Shown here piece by piece: positions 8,781-17,367 of a DNA stretch of 64,000 nucleotides. The notes beneath the pieces are model-generated. The model was not told where the DNA came from. It did not search any database and was given only the letters and a program-made list of their open reading frames with translations. The position numbers and the translations under genes are program-made. The first letter of the stretch is position 1. The number at the start of each line of letters is the position of its first letter. Source of the stretch: Nakamurella flavida (lineage in GTDB: Bacteria; Actinomycetota; Actinomycetes; Mycobacteriales; Nakamurellaceae); the NCBI RefSeq assembly GCF_030811475.1, contig NZ_JAUSQV010000001.1:310001-374000 (forward strand), read 5' to 3'.

Positions 8781-9919
8781 GCCGTCCAGGATGCCTGCAG
8801 GGCGGGATCCATCCGCTGCACGACGGCGTCCCAGCTGAACCGCTCCTCGACGCGGGCGCGTCCGGCCAGCCCCATGGCCCGGGCCCGGGCGGGGTCGGCC
8901 AGGACCGCGACGAGCTCGCGGGCCAGGGCGTCGACGTCTCCCGCGTCGACCAGGGCGCCGGTCTCGCCGTCGACCACGATCTCCGGGATGCCACAGCTGC
9001 GGGAGGCCACGACGGGCACGCCGAAGCCCATCGCCTCCAGCAGGACGAGCGGGAACGGATCGAAGTACGAGGGCATCGCGAACACCGCTGCCCGCCCGTA
9101 CAGCCGGGCGATCGCCGCACGGTCGCGCACCCGACCCAGCACCTGCACGCCCGGCTGATCGATCGCGTCCGGGGGGTCGGTGCCGACCAGCACGAGCTGC
9201 GCGGCCGGGATCGCGGCCCGGACCTTCGCGAAGGCCTGGAGGAGCACCCGGCCGCCCTTGCGCACCCAGTCGTTGCCGATGAACAGGATGACCGGTTCCC
9301 GCGGGCCGGGGGCGATCTCGGGGAAGCGTTCGACATTGGCGCCGGCGCCGGTCACGGTGACCCGTTCGGCCGGAACGCCGTAGTGCTGGACCAGCGAGTC
9401 CCGAGTCTCCTCGCAGAACGCGAACAGGTGCGCGGCGCGGAGGTACCCGTCGCGTTCCCGGGCGTACCACTGCTCCAGCTGCGGGCCGGTCATCGGGTTC
9501 CAGTCCGGCCACTGCTCGGCCGACTGCCGGTGGGTGCAGTCCACGTAGAGCATCGAGCGGGTACCGGGCACGTCGAACAGGGCGTGCACCTGCACGACGG
9601 CGTCGTAGCCCTCGCGGACCGCGGCCAACTGGCGCACGGCGTTACGGCTGCGCATCCGGAAGGCCAGACCGCTCTTGAAGAACCGCTCCGCCCAGGCCGA
9701 GCGGTCGGGACGGAAGGTGGTGGCGGCCACCGAGTACCGCTGGGCCGGGGTGAGCTCGGGGTCGAGTCGACCGACCACCGGATAGCGGCGCTCCAGGGCG
9801 GCGAACAGATACGGGGTGAGGGCGTCCCCGCGTGACGCGAGCACCAGCCGTGGACCGGTGCGCGGAGACGGACGGGCCCCACCCGCCCGACCCGCAGGAA
9901 TCATCGTCATCTCACTCAT
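8777..9919 (-). CDS. Glycosyltransferase family 4 protein
   Basis: A 380-residue GT-B enzyme. The donor domain has ILFIGNDWVRKGGRVLL (about residue 205) and the diagnostic SYFDPFPLVLLEAMGFGVP segment with its conserved Glu, then CGIPEIVVDGETG. Residues 1-20 are a loose Gly/Pro/Arg leader. ATG codons at residues 1, 4 and 6 are all possible starts. It is transcribed first, with the lipoprotein glycosidase coupled behind it through an ATGA overlap. Its role is probably addition of a sugar to a cell-surface glycan. Confidence 0.87.
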   Translation of the reverse strand: MSEMTMIPAGRAGGARPSPRTGPRLVLASRGDALTPYLFAALERRYPVVGRLDPELTPAQRYSVAATTFRPDRSAWAERFFKSGLAFRMRSRNAVRQLAAVREGYDAVVQVHALFDVPGTRSMLYVDCTHRQSAEQWPDWNPMTGPQLEQWYARERDGYLRAAHLFAFCEETRDSLVQHYGVPAERVTVTGAGANVERFPEIAPGPREPVILFIGNDWVRKGGRVLLQAFAKVRAAIPAAQLVLVGTDPPDAIDQPGVQVLGRVRDRAAIARLYGRAAVFAMPSYFDPFPLVLLEAMGFGVPVVASRSCGIPEIVVDGETGALVDAGDVDALARELVAVLADPARARAMGLAGRARVEERFSWDAVVQRMDPALQASWTA

Positions 9920-10124
9920 CTGCTGCTGCCGCCCCCGAACACGTTGCCGGCCGGAGGCGATCCGGCTCCCGGCCCCGTCATTGGTCGGTCACCGGCGCAC
10001 TCGAAGCCCCCACACTTCGGACAACGCGGATGAACAGGGCAAGATTACCAAAACGACACGCCACGACGGTCCGATCGTCGGCTTCCGGGTCGGAGATCAC
10101 CCGTTCCGGGGACAAACCGATGAC

Positions 10125-10146
10125 CGGTGATGACCAGCGGTCACCG
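10125..10146 (-). terminator. Weak hairpin after the secreted GH5 gene
   Basis: CGGTGA and TCACCG flank a ten-base loop, 19 bases beyond the stop codon of the minus-strand GH5 gene. The stem is short and the call is tentative. The rest of 9920-10164 holds an AT-richer stretch (about 10030-10060) that probably carries the promoter of the glycosyltransferase operon. Confidence 0.35.
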
Positions 10147-10164
10147 CGACAGGTGGTCGGGAGG

Positions 10165-11673
10165 TCAGCGCGCGGTGATCGGGGCCGACCAGGGGCCGCC
10201 GATCCCGGTGAGTCCGTAGGCGCGGATCCGGTACTGGGTGCCGGACACGGCCCGGGCGTTCGGATCGAGCACGCTGCGGTGATAGGTGACCTTCTGGTCG
10301 CGCAGGTTGGTGTAGACCGTGGTCCACGTCCCCCCGGGCGGCATGCGCTGCAGGGTGTACACCGACGCACCACCGACCCCGCGGTAGGCCAGCTCCACCC
10401 CGGACGGGGTGGCCCACGCGGTGCTGAACACCGGCGTGCCCGGGGTCATCGCCGCGGTGGCGGCGGCGGCGGACGACGCCAGGGCCCCCGGGCGGGACAT
10501 CACCTCGGCGTGCCGGCGCAGCAGGGCCGAGCGGGCCCGCTCGTCGTCGTCCCGGCCCGGGAAGTAGAACTCGAAGCTGTCCTGGTGGTCGACGAAGCCC
10601 GCGCGGTCGGCGTGCGGGATGAGTCCCCAGAACAGGTCCCCGGCCGCGCCGGAGGTCTCCACAGCGGTGAGGAAGTCCGCGAGCCGGTCGCCGCCGGTGG
10701 CGTTGCGCCAGTCGTACTCGCCGACCAGGTAGGCCTTGCCGGCCGCACGGGTGCGGGTCACCGAGTCCCGCAGCCGTGCGATCGACGGCGGGTAGTGGTG
10801 GTCGTCGACAATGTCCACCGAGGCGATCTGCAGGGACGGGGCGTCCAGGCAGGCCGTGGTGCAGGCCGGATCGGTGCCGTGCCCGTCCACGACCAGCTGT
10901 CGGGGGGCGACGGACTTGATGTGGTCGGCGATCTGCCGGGTCCAGTCCGGGAACCAGGGATTGCCCGGGCAGGTCTGGCACCACAGCTCGTTGCCCGTCT
11001 GCCACGCCATGATCGTCGGGTCGTCGCGGTAGGCCAGCCCGGTGAGCGGGTTGCGGTGGGTGAGCACCGCGGTGATGAACGCCTGGTAGTCGGCGATCAG
11101 CTGGGGATCCGTCCAGAACCGGTCCTCGGTCGTCCCGCGCCACCGCGCGTAGGTCATCTTGCTGCCGTGGAACTGGTCCCAGTTGTCCAGCAGGCTGAGC
11201 ACGAGCCGGATGTCGGAGCGCTTGGCCTCCAGGACGGCCCGGTCCAGGCTCGCGAACGCGGCCTGGTTGATCTCGCCGAGACGTGGGGAGATGCACCGCT
11301 CACAGCCCACCGAGTTGGCCCAGGCCCGGACGACGGTGACACCGGACGCCCGGGCGCTGGCGAAGGCGTCGACGATCCGGAACTCCGTGGGGTAGGTGGC
11401 GGCGCCCTGCTCGTCCTTGACGTTGTCGTCCAGGGCCAGCCAGTACATGTTGGTGCCCGAGAATCGGAACGGCGCCCCGCCCAGCGTGAGCGCACTGCCC
11501 TCCCGCCGGACGAAGTCGGTGCCGGCCGCCTGTACCGCCTGTGCGCTCGCCGGGGCCACGGTCGCCGTTCCTGTCCGTTGTGCGGGAGCGGCCAAGGCCA
11601 CGCCCGTCGACCCCGCGGTCAGTAGGGCGAGGGTGCAGGTGGCGGCGGTCAGCAGGGCCAGGAATCGTCTCAC
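10165..11673 (-). CDS. Secreted GH5 mannanase-like glycoside hydrolase
   Basis: A 502-residue exported protein with a Sec signal (hydrophobic core about residues 4-27, cleavage near ALAAPA). The TIM barrel begins with FSGTNMYWLALDDN (about 71-84), as in mannan endo-1,4-beta-mannosidases. The acid/base Glu is in AWQTGNE (Glu229) and the nucleophile in AYLVGEYDW (Glu319). Cys pairs around 124/127 and 232/235 may form disulfides. Residues from about 415 to 502 look like a fibronectin type III-like beta domain. The GTG start sits three bases from a perfect inverted repeat. It neighbours other glycan genes but has its own upstream region. Confidence 0.82.
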   Translation of the reverse strand: MRRFLALLTAATCTLALLTAGSTGVALAAPAQRTGTATVAPASAQAVQAAGTDFVRREGSALTLGGAPFRFSGTNMYWLALDDNVKDEQGAATYPTEFRIVDAFASARASGVTVVRAWANSVGCERCISPRLGEINQAAFASLDRAVLEAKRSDIRLVLSLLDNWDQFHGSKMTYARWRGTTEDRFWTDPQLIADYQAFITAVLTHRNPLTGLAYRDDPTIMAWQTGNELWCQTCPGNPWFPDWTRQIADHIKSVAPRQLVVDGHGTDPACTTACLDAPSLQIASVDIVDDHHYPPSIARLRDSVTRTRAAGKAYLVGEYDWRNATGGDRLADFLTAVETSGAAGDLFWGLIPHADRAGFVDHQDSFEFYFPGRDDDERARSALLRRHAEVMSRPGALASSAAAATAAMTPGTPVFSTAWATPSGVELAYRGVGGASVYTLQRMPPGGTWTTVYTNLRDQKVTYHRSVLDPNARAVSGTQYRIRAYGLTGIGGPWSAPITAR

Positions 11674-11675
11674 AG

Positions 11676-11691
11676 GTCCGAGTATTCGGAC
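11676..11691. promoter_or_regulatory. Inverted repeat abutting the GH5 start codon
   Basis: GTCCGA and TCGGAC flank GTAT, ending three bases before the GTG start of the secreted GH5 gene. It could be an operator, or a hairpin that occludes the ribosome binding region. No normal ribosome binding site is visible in this spacing. Confidence 0.4.
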
Positions 11692-11873
11692 ATACCGGAC
11701 GGAGAGAAGGGGCTCGGCCGGAGTTGAGCCCTGGGGGCAGCAGGTTCACCGCCTGGCGCCGGTCCGTGGTCCTGGCATCACTCAGGGTAAGATACAGAGC
11801 CCGGGATCAACTGCGGGTGACCGGCTCGACAGCCGGCCGTCCCCGCCCCGTCGGACCACCCCGGTGCCGGTGA

Positions 11874-12734
11874 TCAGCCCGAGGCGGCCAGCAGCTCGTC
11901 GATGCGATCGAGCACCCAGGTGGGCCGGACCGACGAGGCGGCCAGCATGGGCAACGTGGTCTCCCCGGTGAGCACCAGCGCCGAGTCCATGCCCGCGGCG
12001 ATGCCCATCGCGATGTCGGTGCTGAGCCGGTCGCCCACCATGACGCACTGCTCGGGGGCCAGCCCGATGCGGTTCATCGCGGTCCGGACCATGAGGCTGT
12101 CCGGTTTCCCGGCGTTCACCGAGCACCGCACCCCGGTGCACGCCTCGATCGCGGCCACGATGGCCCCGGCGTCGGGCTCCCCCCGGCCTCCGGGGAACGG
12201 GCAGAACACGTCGGGATTGGTGGTCACCAGCACGGCCCGCTTGTGGAAGGCCAGAGCGTCGTAGGCGATCTGCAGCTTGCGGTAGTCGAAGCCCCGGTCG
12301 TAGCTCGCCACCACCACGTCGATCTCCGCCGGGTCCTCGCTGAGCTCCAGGCCGGCCGCGGCGATGGCCGACTTCAGGGGCTGCTCGCCGATGACGAACA
12401 CCTTCTTGCCGGCCGCGTGGTCGGTGAGCCAGGTGGTCATCGTGGACACGGTGTTGAGGATCTCCTCGAGGGAGACCTCGATGCCCAGACCGGTGAGCTT
12501 GTCCACGTACATCTGCGGGTCGCGGGTGGGGTTGTTGGACAGGAACACGATCCGCGACCCCTGCTCGCGCAACCCGGTCAGCAGCCGCTGTGCCCCGGGC
12601 AGCAGCTCCGAGCCCAGGTACACCGTGCCGTCGAGATCGAAGATGTACCCGTCGTAGGTCCGGGTGGGGGTCCTGAGCACGGCGTGGTCGCTTCCTGTGG
12701 TGGGTGTCCCGGTGCTGGTCCCGGTGGTGGTCAC
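11874..12734 (-). CDS. HAD-IIA family hydrolase (NagD/AraL-like sugar phosphatase)
   Basis: A 286-residue haloacid dehalogenase-type phosphatase. Motif I is DLDGTVYLG with nucleophile Asp33 and Asp35; motif II is FLSNNPTR, and the motif III/IV regions are GKPDSL and MVGDRLSTDI. These match the C2-cap NagD/AraL subfamily, which removes phosphate from small sugar phosphates. The GTG start overlaps the upstream kinase stop by four bases. It is the last gene of the long catabolic locus. In Bacillus subtilis an AraL-type HAD gene adjoins araM, and the same pairing occurs here, so it may clear toxic or excess phospho-intermediates. Confidence 0.85.
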   Translation of the reverse strand: MTTTGTSTGTPTTGSDHAVLRTPTRTYDGYIFDLDGTVYLGSELLPGAQRLLTGLREQGSRIVFLSNNPTRDPQMYVDKLTGLGIEVSLEEILNTVSTMTTWLTDHAAGKKVFVIGEQPLKSAIAAAGLELSEDPAEIDVVVASYDRGFDYRKLQIAYDALAFHKRAVLVTTNPDVFCPFPGGRGEPDAGAIVAAIEACTGVRCSVNAGKPDSLMVRTAMNRIGLAPEQCVMVGDRLSTDIAMGIAAGMDSALVLTGETTLPMLAASSVRPTWVLDRIDELLAASG

Positions 12735-14242
12735 TGGGCGGCCGCCAGCGCGCCGAACAGATCACGCAGGGCGGGGTACATCTGCCGGTAGACCTCGTAC
12801 AGCCGGTCGTAGGCCCCGACGTGGGTGTGGTCGGGGTCGAACGCCCGGCCGGTGCCCGTCATCTCGGCGGCCGCGGTCTCCACGGAGGGGTGGATGCCGA
12901 CGGCGGCCGCGGCCAGCACCCCGGCGCCCAGGCAGGTGCTCTCGTACTCGCTGACCACCTCGACCCGGCGCTGCATGACGTCGGCGAGGATCTGGCACCA
13001 GATGCGGCTCCGCGACCCGCCGCCCAGGGCGACGATGCGGGTGACCTGGTCGCCCAGGGCCTCCTCGGCCCCCGTGGTGAGGAACCGCTGCTCGAAGGCC
13101 AGGGACTCCAGGATCGCCCGGTACACGTGTCCCTTGCCGTGCACCCCGGTCAACCCGATGAGCGCGCCGCGGGCGTGGTGGTCCCAGTAGGGGGTGAGCG
13201 CGCCCGTCCAGTACGGCAGGGCGATCAGCCCGTCGCTGCCCGGCGGGAGCATGTCGGCCGCGGCCTCCAGGACCTGCTCGGGGGACAGGTCCAACCCGAG
13301 CATCTGGGTGTTCACTCCGGCGAACTTCTCCACGAACCAGCGGATGTTGTAGGTGCCGCCGCCGATGAACGTCTCCAGCGTGTAACCCCCGGCGATCCCG
13401 GCGGCCAGCGTCCGGAAGCGCACGTCGCTGGCATAGGTGCGGCTGAAGGTGCCGGAGACGATCCCGGTGCCCAGGTTGAGGTAGGCCGTCCCGGGGGCGG
13501 TGATGCCGCAGCCGAGCTGGGCCGCCTGGCCGTCTCCGAGGCCGGCGATGACGGGCAGTCCGGCCGGCAGGCCGGTCTGCCGCGCGGCGGCCTCGGTGAT
13601 GGTGCCCAGCTGCTCACCCGGTGCGTGCAGCGTCGGGAAGGCCTCGCGCCCCAGGCCCACGGTGGCCAGCAGCTCGTCGGAGTAGTCGAAGGTGCTCAGA
13701 TCGACCACGCCCAGCGGGTCGGCGCTGGCCCAGCTGGTGCGGAACTCGCCGGTGAGCCGGTGGATCAGGAAGCCGCCCACGTCGACGACCATCGCCGTGT
13801 GCTGCACCGTCTCCGGTTCGTGGGTGGCCAGCCACAGCAGCTTGTACCAGGCCGGGGTCGGGTTCGGCGGCTTGCCGGTGATCCGGTGGACCTCCGCGGT
13901 GCCGTACTTCTGCACCTCCTCGGTCGCCCGGGTGTCCGCCCAGACCATCGCCGGTCGGAGCGGCATGCCGGCGCGATCCAGGCAGGCGAAGGTCTCCCGC
14001 TGGTGGGTGATCGCGATGGCCGAGATGCGTTCCCGGTCGACGGTCTGCACGGCCCGGCGGATGGCCTGCTGGGTGGCCGTCCACCAGTCCTCCGGGTTCT
14101 GCTCGGCCCAGGTCGACCGGGGGTGGCTCAGGTCGAACTCGGCCCGCCCCTGGGACAGGGCGATCCCGGTCGGTCCCCAGACCACGGCCTTGGCCGCGGT
14201 GGTCGAGCAGTCCACCCCGATGACCAGGTCACCGCGCGGCAC
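12731..14242 (-). CDS. FGGY-family carbohydrate kinase
   Basis: A 503-residue sugar or polyol kinase. It has the N-terminal phosphate loop GVDCSTTAAKAVVW, the substrate-side blocks AITHQRETFACLD and MVWADTRAT, the catalytic Asp in VIAGLGDGQAAQ, and the C-terminal ALGGGSRSRIWCQILADVMQ. The GTG start is 14 bases inside the end of the AraM-like gene, so translation is coupled. It belongs to the same locus as a second, glycerol-kinase-like FGGY enzyme, so the two probably phosphorylate different intermediates or substrates. The sugar cannot be assigned from sequence. Confidence 0.85.
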   Translation of the reverse strand: MPRGDLVIGVDCSTTAAKAVVWGPTGIALSQGRAEFDLSHPRSTWAEQNPEDWWTATQQAIRRAVQTVDRERISAIAITHQRETFACLDRAGMPLRPAMVWADTRATEEVQKYGTAEVHRITGKPPNPTPAWYKLLWLATHEPETVQHTAMVVDVGGFLIHRLTGEFRTSWASADPLGVVDLSTFDYSDELLATVGLGREAFPTLHAPGEQLGTITEAAARQTGLPAGLPVIAGLGDGQAAQLGCGITAPGTAYLNLGTGIVSGTFSRTYASDVRFRTLAAGIAGGYTLETFIGGGTYNIRWFVEKFAGVNTQMLGLDLSPEQVLEAAADMLPPGSDGLIALPYWTGALTPYWDHHARGALIGLTGVHGKGHVYRAILESLAFEQRFLTTGAEEALGDQVTRIVALGGGSRSRIWCQILADVMQRRVEVVSEYESTCLGAGVLAAAAVGIHPSVETAAAEMTGTGRAFDPDHTHVGAYDRLYEVYRQMYPALRDLFGALAAAQ

Positions 14243-15794
14243 GGTCGGCCTCCGCTCCGGCCACGGCCCGCTCGGCGGCCTCGAGGACCGCGGCGATGTC
14301 GGAGTCCTCCCACCAGCCGAGGGCGATGAGCAGATCGATCGCGGTCAACCGGTTGCGCATGTAGGCGCAGTTGGTGACGGCCCACACGCCGTGGTCGGCG
14401 TCGCCCACCGAACCCAGCTCGGTCAACCGGGCCGGGGCGCCGGCGGCGACGAGGGCGGTGGCCAACCGGTCGGGGGTGCGGACCAGCGGACGCAGGCGCT
14501 CGGCGGCCGCCGGCCACCCGGTCAGCAGAGCGGCCAGCTGTTCCCGGAGGCCGTCGAGGGCGGCGGCCTTCTTCCCGTAGTCCGACCAGCACTCGCCGCC
14601 GATCGCGCCGCTGGGGTCGACCGCGGAGAACGCGTCCCGCACGGTGTTCTGCGACGCGGTGAGGGGGCCGGTGCGGACCCGCTCGGTCAGCGCGTCGAGG
14701 TCGGCGTCCGCGAGCCGGTCGAACAGCAGCTGCCAGGTGGCGGCCGCGACGACCCCGGCCGCGCCGACCTGGGCCCCGTGCAGGCCGATGGGCCGGTGAG
14801 CCGCCCCGTTGGACAGGTCCAGCATGTGGCTGATCAGGTGTTCGACCCCGGACAGGCAGGCGGTCCCGCCGGAGACGCCGGTGGCGATGCCCCGAACGGC
14901 CAGGGCGCGGGCCAGCCGACCGGTGGCCTGCGGGTCGGTGTCCAGGGCGACCGACCAGTCGTCGATGTCCCGGGCGGCCTCGTCGAGGATCAGCACCGGC
15001 GCGCGGTGGAACGAGGTGTCGGTCCCGACCAGGGCCGCCAGCAACCAGTCGGCGGGGGCGGTGAACATCGAGGTGAACTCGCCGAACCCGGCGATCTTCA
15101 TAGCCCGGGGGGCCTCGTGGACGGTGTCCACGTCGGCCAGCACGATGTCCGGCCACCGGGTGGGGGTGGTGCGCTTGACCCCGTTGCGCAGCAGCACGGA
15201 GACGTCGTCGGTGAAACCGTCCACCGACGCGGCCGTCTGCACCACCACCAGCGGGACCCCGGCGGAGGCGGAGGCGACCTTGCCGATGTCGGTGATGGTG
15301 CCGCCGCCGATGCTCACCACGGCGTCGGCCCCGGCGACCGCCGTCCGGGCGTCCTCGAGCACGGGCTCGGAGGCGTGCAGCTCGGAATGGCCGTCGTCCA
15401 GGACGACCTCGCGGACCGAGTACCGCTCGGCCAGCAGGCGGGAGATCTCCGGCTTGATCGCCTCGCCCCGGCGGCGGATGACCGTCCCGTCCATGAGCAG
15501 GGCGACGGTCCGGGGGTCCTGCCCGGCTGCGGAGTCGCCCAGCAGGCCCTGCACGGCGTCCGGGACGGTCGACCAGTCCAGGGAGCCGATGTGCACGGCC
15601 CGGATCCCGCAACGGGGCAGGGTGCCCTCCGGGTCCGCGTCGGCCACCACCCGGCGGGCCACGACCACCGGATCCTCCGTGGTCCCAGGGGTGGACGTCG
15701 TGGCCTTCGGCACCCCTGCGGCTGCGGCGGCGGCCCGACGGCGGGCGAGCGGGTTCTGGACCGACGGCTGGGTCGGCTGGTTCTGCACGGACAC
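14229..15794 (-). CDS. AraM-like sn-glycerol-1-phosphate dehydrogenase family protein
   Basis: A 521-residue member of the iron-containing alcohol dehydrogenase/dehydroquinate synthase fold. The NAD-binding motif is GGGTITDIGK (residues 163-172), followed by VQTAASVDGF, the substrate face SGVEHLISHM (about 315-324) and GLHGAQVGAA (His339), all characteristic of EgsA/AraM enzymes that interconvert DHAP and glycerol-1-phosphate. The usual metal-ligand Asp of the GFGD motif appears here as Glu239 (GFGEF). The first ~45 residues are a loose leader, and the C-terminus is longer than in typical AraM. The GTG start has a GAGGAG ribosome binding site six bases upstream. It could reduce or oxidise a different phospho-polyol in this locus. 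Confidence 0.8.
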   Translation of the reverse strand: MSVQNQPTQPSVQNPLARRRAAAAAAGVPKATTSTPGTTEDPVVVARRVVADADPEGTLPRCGIRAVHIGSLDWSTVPDAVQGLLGDSAAGQDPRTVALLMDGTVIRRRGEAIKPEISRLLAERYSVREVVLDDGHSELHASEPVLEDARTAVAGADAVVSIGGGTITDIGKVASASAGVPLVVVQTAASVDGFTDDVSVLLRNGVKRTTPTRWPDIVLADVDTVHEAPRAMKIAGFGEFTSMFTAPADWLLAALVGTDTSFHRAPVLILDEAARDIDDWSVALDTDPQATGRLARALAVRGIATGVSGGTACLSGVEHLISHMLDLSNGAAHRPIGLHGAQVGAAGVVAAATWQLLFDRLADADLDALTERVRTGPLTASQNTVRDAFSAVDPSGAIGGECWSDYGKKAAALDGLREQLAALLTGWPAAAERLRPLVRTPDRLATALVAAGAPARLTELGSVGDADHGVWAVTNCAYMRNRLTAIDLLIALGWWEDSDIAAVLEAAERAVAGAEADRAAR

Positions 15795-15820
15795 TGCGCA
15801 CTCCTCGTCGAGCGGATGGA

Positions 15821-16648
15821 TCAGGATCGGGGGCGGAACGGATCCGGGGGCCGGGTGCCGCCGCGGTCCGGCGGGGGATCGTCCGCCGGGGGCAACGCTG
15901 CGGGTCGCAGCCCGGTGGCGGTGCCGAGCGTGGCCAGCAGGGCGGCCTGCATGTCCTCGACCGACCCGACGAATCCGAGATCGGCTGCTGCACCCACGCT
16001 CTCGGGATCGCAGTGCAGGCCGAGAGCAGGATAGACCGCCCCGATGACGGCACGCAGCGGGGCGGCATCGGCGACGACGATGCTCCCGCCGAGCAGCAGG
16101 GCCCCCCGGACCCGCCGGCCCGCGGTGCCGATCAGCTTGACCCTGCCGCCGCCGTTCACGCTGTACCGCCCCGGGCAGTACTCGTCCGGCACGGGACCGA
16201 CGCGGGCGTCCACCCCCCGCCCGCGCAGCACCGCGGCCAGCACCTCGCCGAGGGCGGCCAACCGGGCGACCGCGTCCGCGCCCCGGTCCGGCACGACCAG
16301 GTCGAAGCACAGGGTGGAGCGGTGGTAGGCCGCGGCCCGACCACCGGGCGCGCGCATCGCGGACTGGAAACCCTGGTCGGCGGCGATCGCCACCGCGTCG
16401 GCGAAGCCCGGTTCCCGGGCGTCCCGCCGGCTGAAGCCGACGGTGGGGGCGGGGGAGTACAGCCGCAGCCAACCCGCCCCGTCGCCCGCGGCGACATGGG
16501 TGAGCAGGGTCGGGCCGACGGCGAGATCTGCTGCCGCGGAGGTCATCTCGGACCCGGCGGCGACCCGGAGTTCGGGGGCGCCACCGAGCAGGACGGCGAG
16601 CTGTTCGCGCAGCGCCGTCCCCGATCCGACCTCCGCGGTCACGGTCAC
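15821..16648 (-). CDS. Lipoate--protein ligase family protein (LplA/LipB/BPL fold)
   Basis: A 275-residue protein of the lipoyl/biotin ligase fold. Recognisable blocks are MRAPGGRAAAYH (substrate-binding RxxGG), PDEYCPGRYSVN and GGRVKLIGTAGRR, whose Lys is the conserved catalytic lysine. The C-terminal ~40 residues are Pro-rich. It overlaps the E2 gene by four bases (GTGA). Placed inside an operon that encodes a free lipoyl protein and E1/E2 subunits, it most likely attaches or transfers lipoate or octanoate to that lipoyl domain. Whether it uses free lipoate or acts as an amidotransferase is not decidable here. Confidence 0.82.
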   Translation of the reverse strand: MTVTAEVGSGTALREQLAVLLGGAPELRVAAGSEMTSAAADLAVGPTLLTHVAAGDGAGWLRLYSPAPTVGFSRRDAREPGFADAVAIAADQGFQSAMRAPGGRAAAYHRSTLCFDLVVPDRGADAVARLAALGEVLAAVLRGRGVDARVGPVPDEYCPGRYSVNGGGRVKLIGTAGRRVRGALLLGGSIVVADAAPLRAVIGAVYPALGLHCDPESVGAAADLGFVGSVEDMQAALLATLGTATGLRPAALPPADDPPPDRGGTRPPDPFRPRS

Positions 16649-17367
16649 GCCGGGGAATCCGCCGACGGGTCGCCGTCCTCCATGGCCCGACGGATCGCGC
16701 TGAGCAGGGCGGCGCCACTGGCACCGTCCACGGCCCGGTGGTCGCAGGTCAGGGTGAAGGCGGCCAGCGGCCGCACCGCGACCTCCCCGTCCCGGACCAC
16801 CGGCGTCGGCACGGTGCTGCCGACGGCCAGGATGGCGATCTGCGGGGGGTTGAGGATGGCGTCGAAGCGGTCGATGCCGAGCATGCCCAGGTTGGACACG
16901 GTGAAGGTGCCCCCGCTGACATCGGCCATGCCCAGCTTGCCGGCCCGGGCCCGGGTGACCACGTCCTTGCGCTTGCCGGCGATGGTGGCCAGATCCGCGC
17001 CCTGCAGATCGGTGAGCACCGGGACGGTGAGCCCCTTCTCGGTGGCCACGGCCAGCCCGATGTTGACCCGCTGGAACGTGGTGATCACGTTGTCGGCGAA
17101 GTGGGCGTTCAGCGCCGGGGTGGCCACCAGCGCGGTGGCGCAGGCCTGCAGGATCGCATCGGTGACCGTGCCGCCGAGGGACTTCAGGTCCGCGGACAGC
17201 ACCCGGGTCATGTCGACGTCGACCCCGAGGTGGAAGACCGGGGCGGCCCAGGCCTCGACCATGCGGCGGGCGGCGACCTTGCGCATGCCGGCCAGGGGCT
17301 TGGCCACCCCGTCCGGGGCGGCGTCGGCGGTGGTCGCGGTGTCGATGCCACCGGCGGCGGCGGTCAT
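16645..17367 (-). CDS. 2-oxoacid dehydrogenase E2 catalytic domain without lipoyl domain
   Basis: A 240-residue acyltransferase core. The start region has GMRKVAARRM and the catalytic block is TLTCDHRAVDGASGA, with the active-site His and Asp of the HxxxDG motif. SNLGMLGIDRFDAILNPPQ is the classic E2 core segment. There is no N-terminal lipoyl or subunit-binding domain, although E2 proteins are normally 400 residues or longer. The lipoyl function is supplied by the separate 81-residue protein in the same locus. Start and stop codons overlap those of both neighbours by four bases. It should form the oligomeric acyl-CoA-forming core of the complex. Confidence 0.88.
   Translation of the reverse strand: MTAAAGGIDTATTADAAPDGVAKPLAGMRKVAARRMVEAWAAPVFHLGVDVDMTRVLSADLKSLGGTVTDAILQACATALVATPALNAHFADNVITTFQRVNIGLAVATEKGLTVPVLTDLQGADLATIAGKRKDVVTRARAGKLGMADVSGGTFTVSNLGMLGIDRFDAILNPPQIAILAVGSTVPTPVVRDGEVAVRPLAAFTLTCDHRAVDGASGAALLSAIRRAMEDGDPSADSPA

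Noticed and set aside
9158-9835. Very long plus-strand reading frames opposite the glycosyltransferase and GH5 genes
   Set aside because: They are rich in Arg, Gly, Pro and His, have no motifs, and mirror well-supported minus-strand genes; high GC opens such frames by chance.
13692-16034. A 780-codon plus-strand frame opposite the FGGY kinase and AraM-like genes
   Set aside because: Composition is that of an antisense shadow, with no domain or signal; the minus strand carries clear enzyme motifs throughout.
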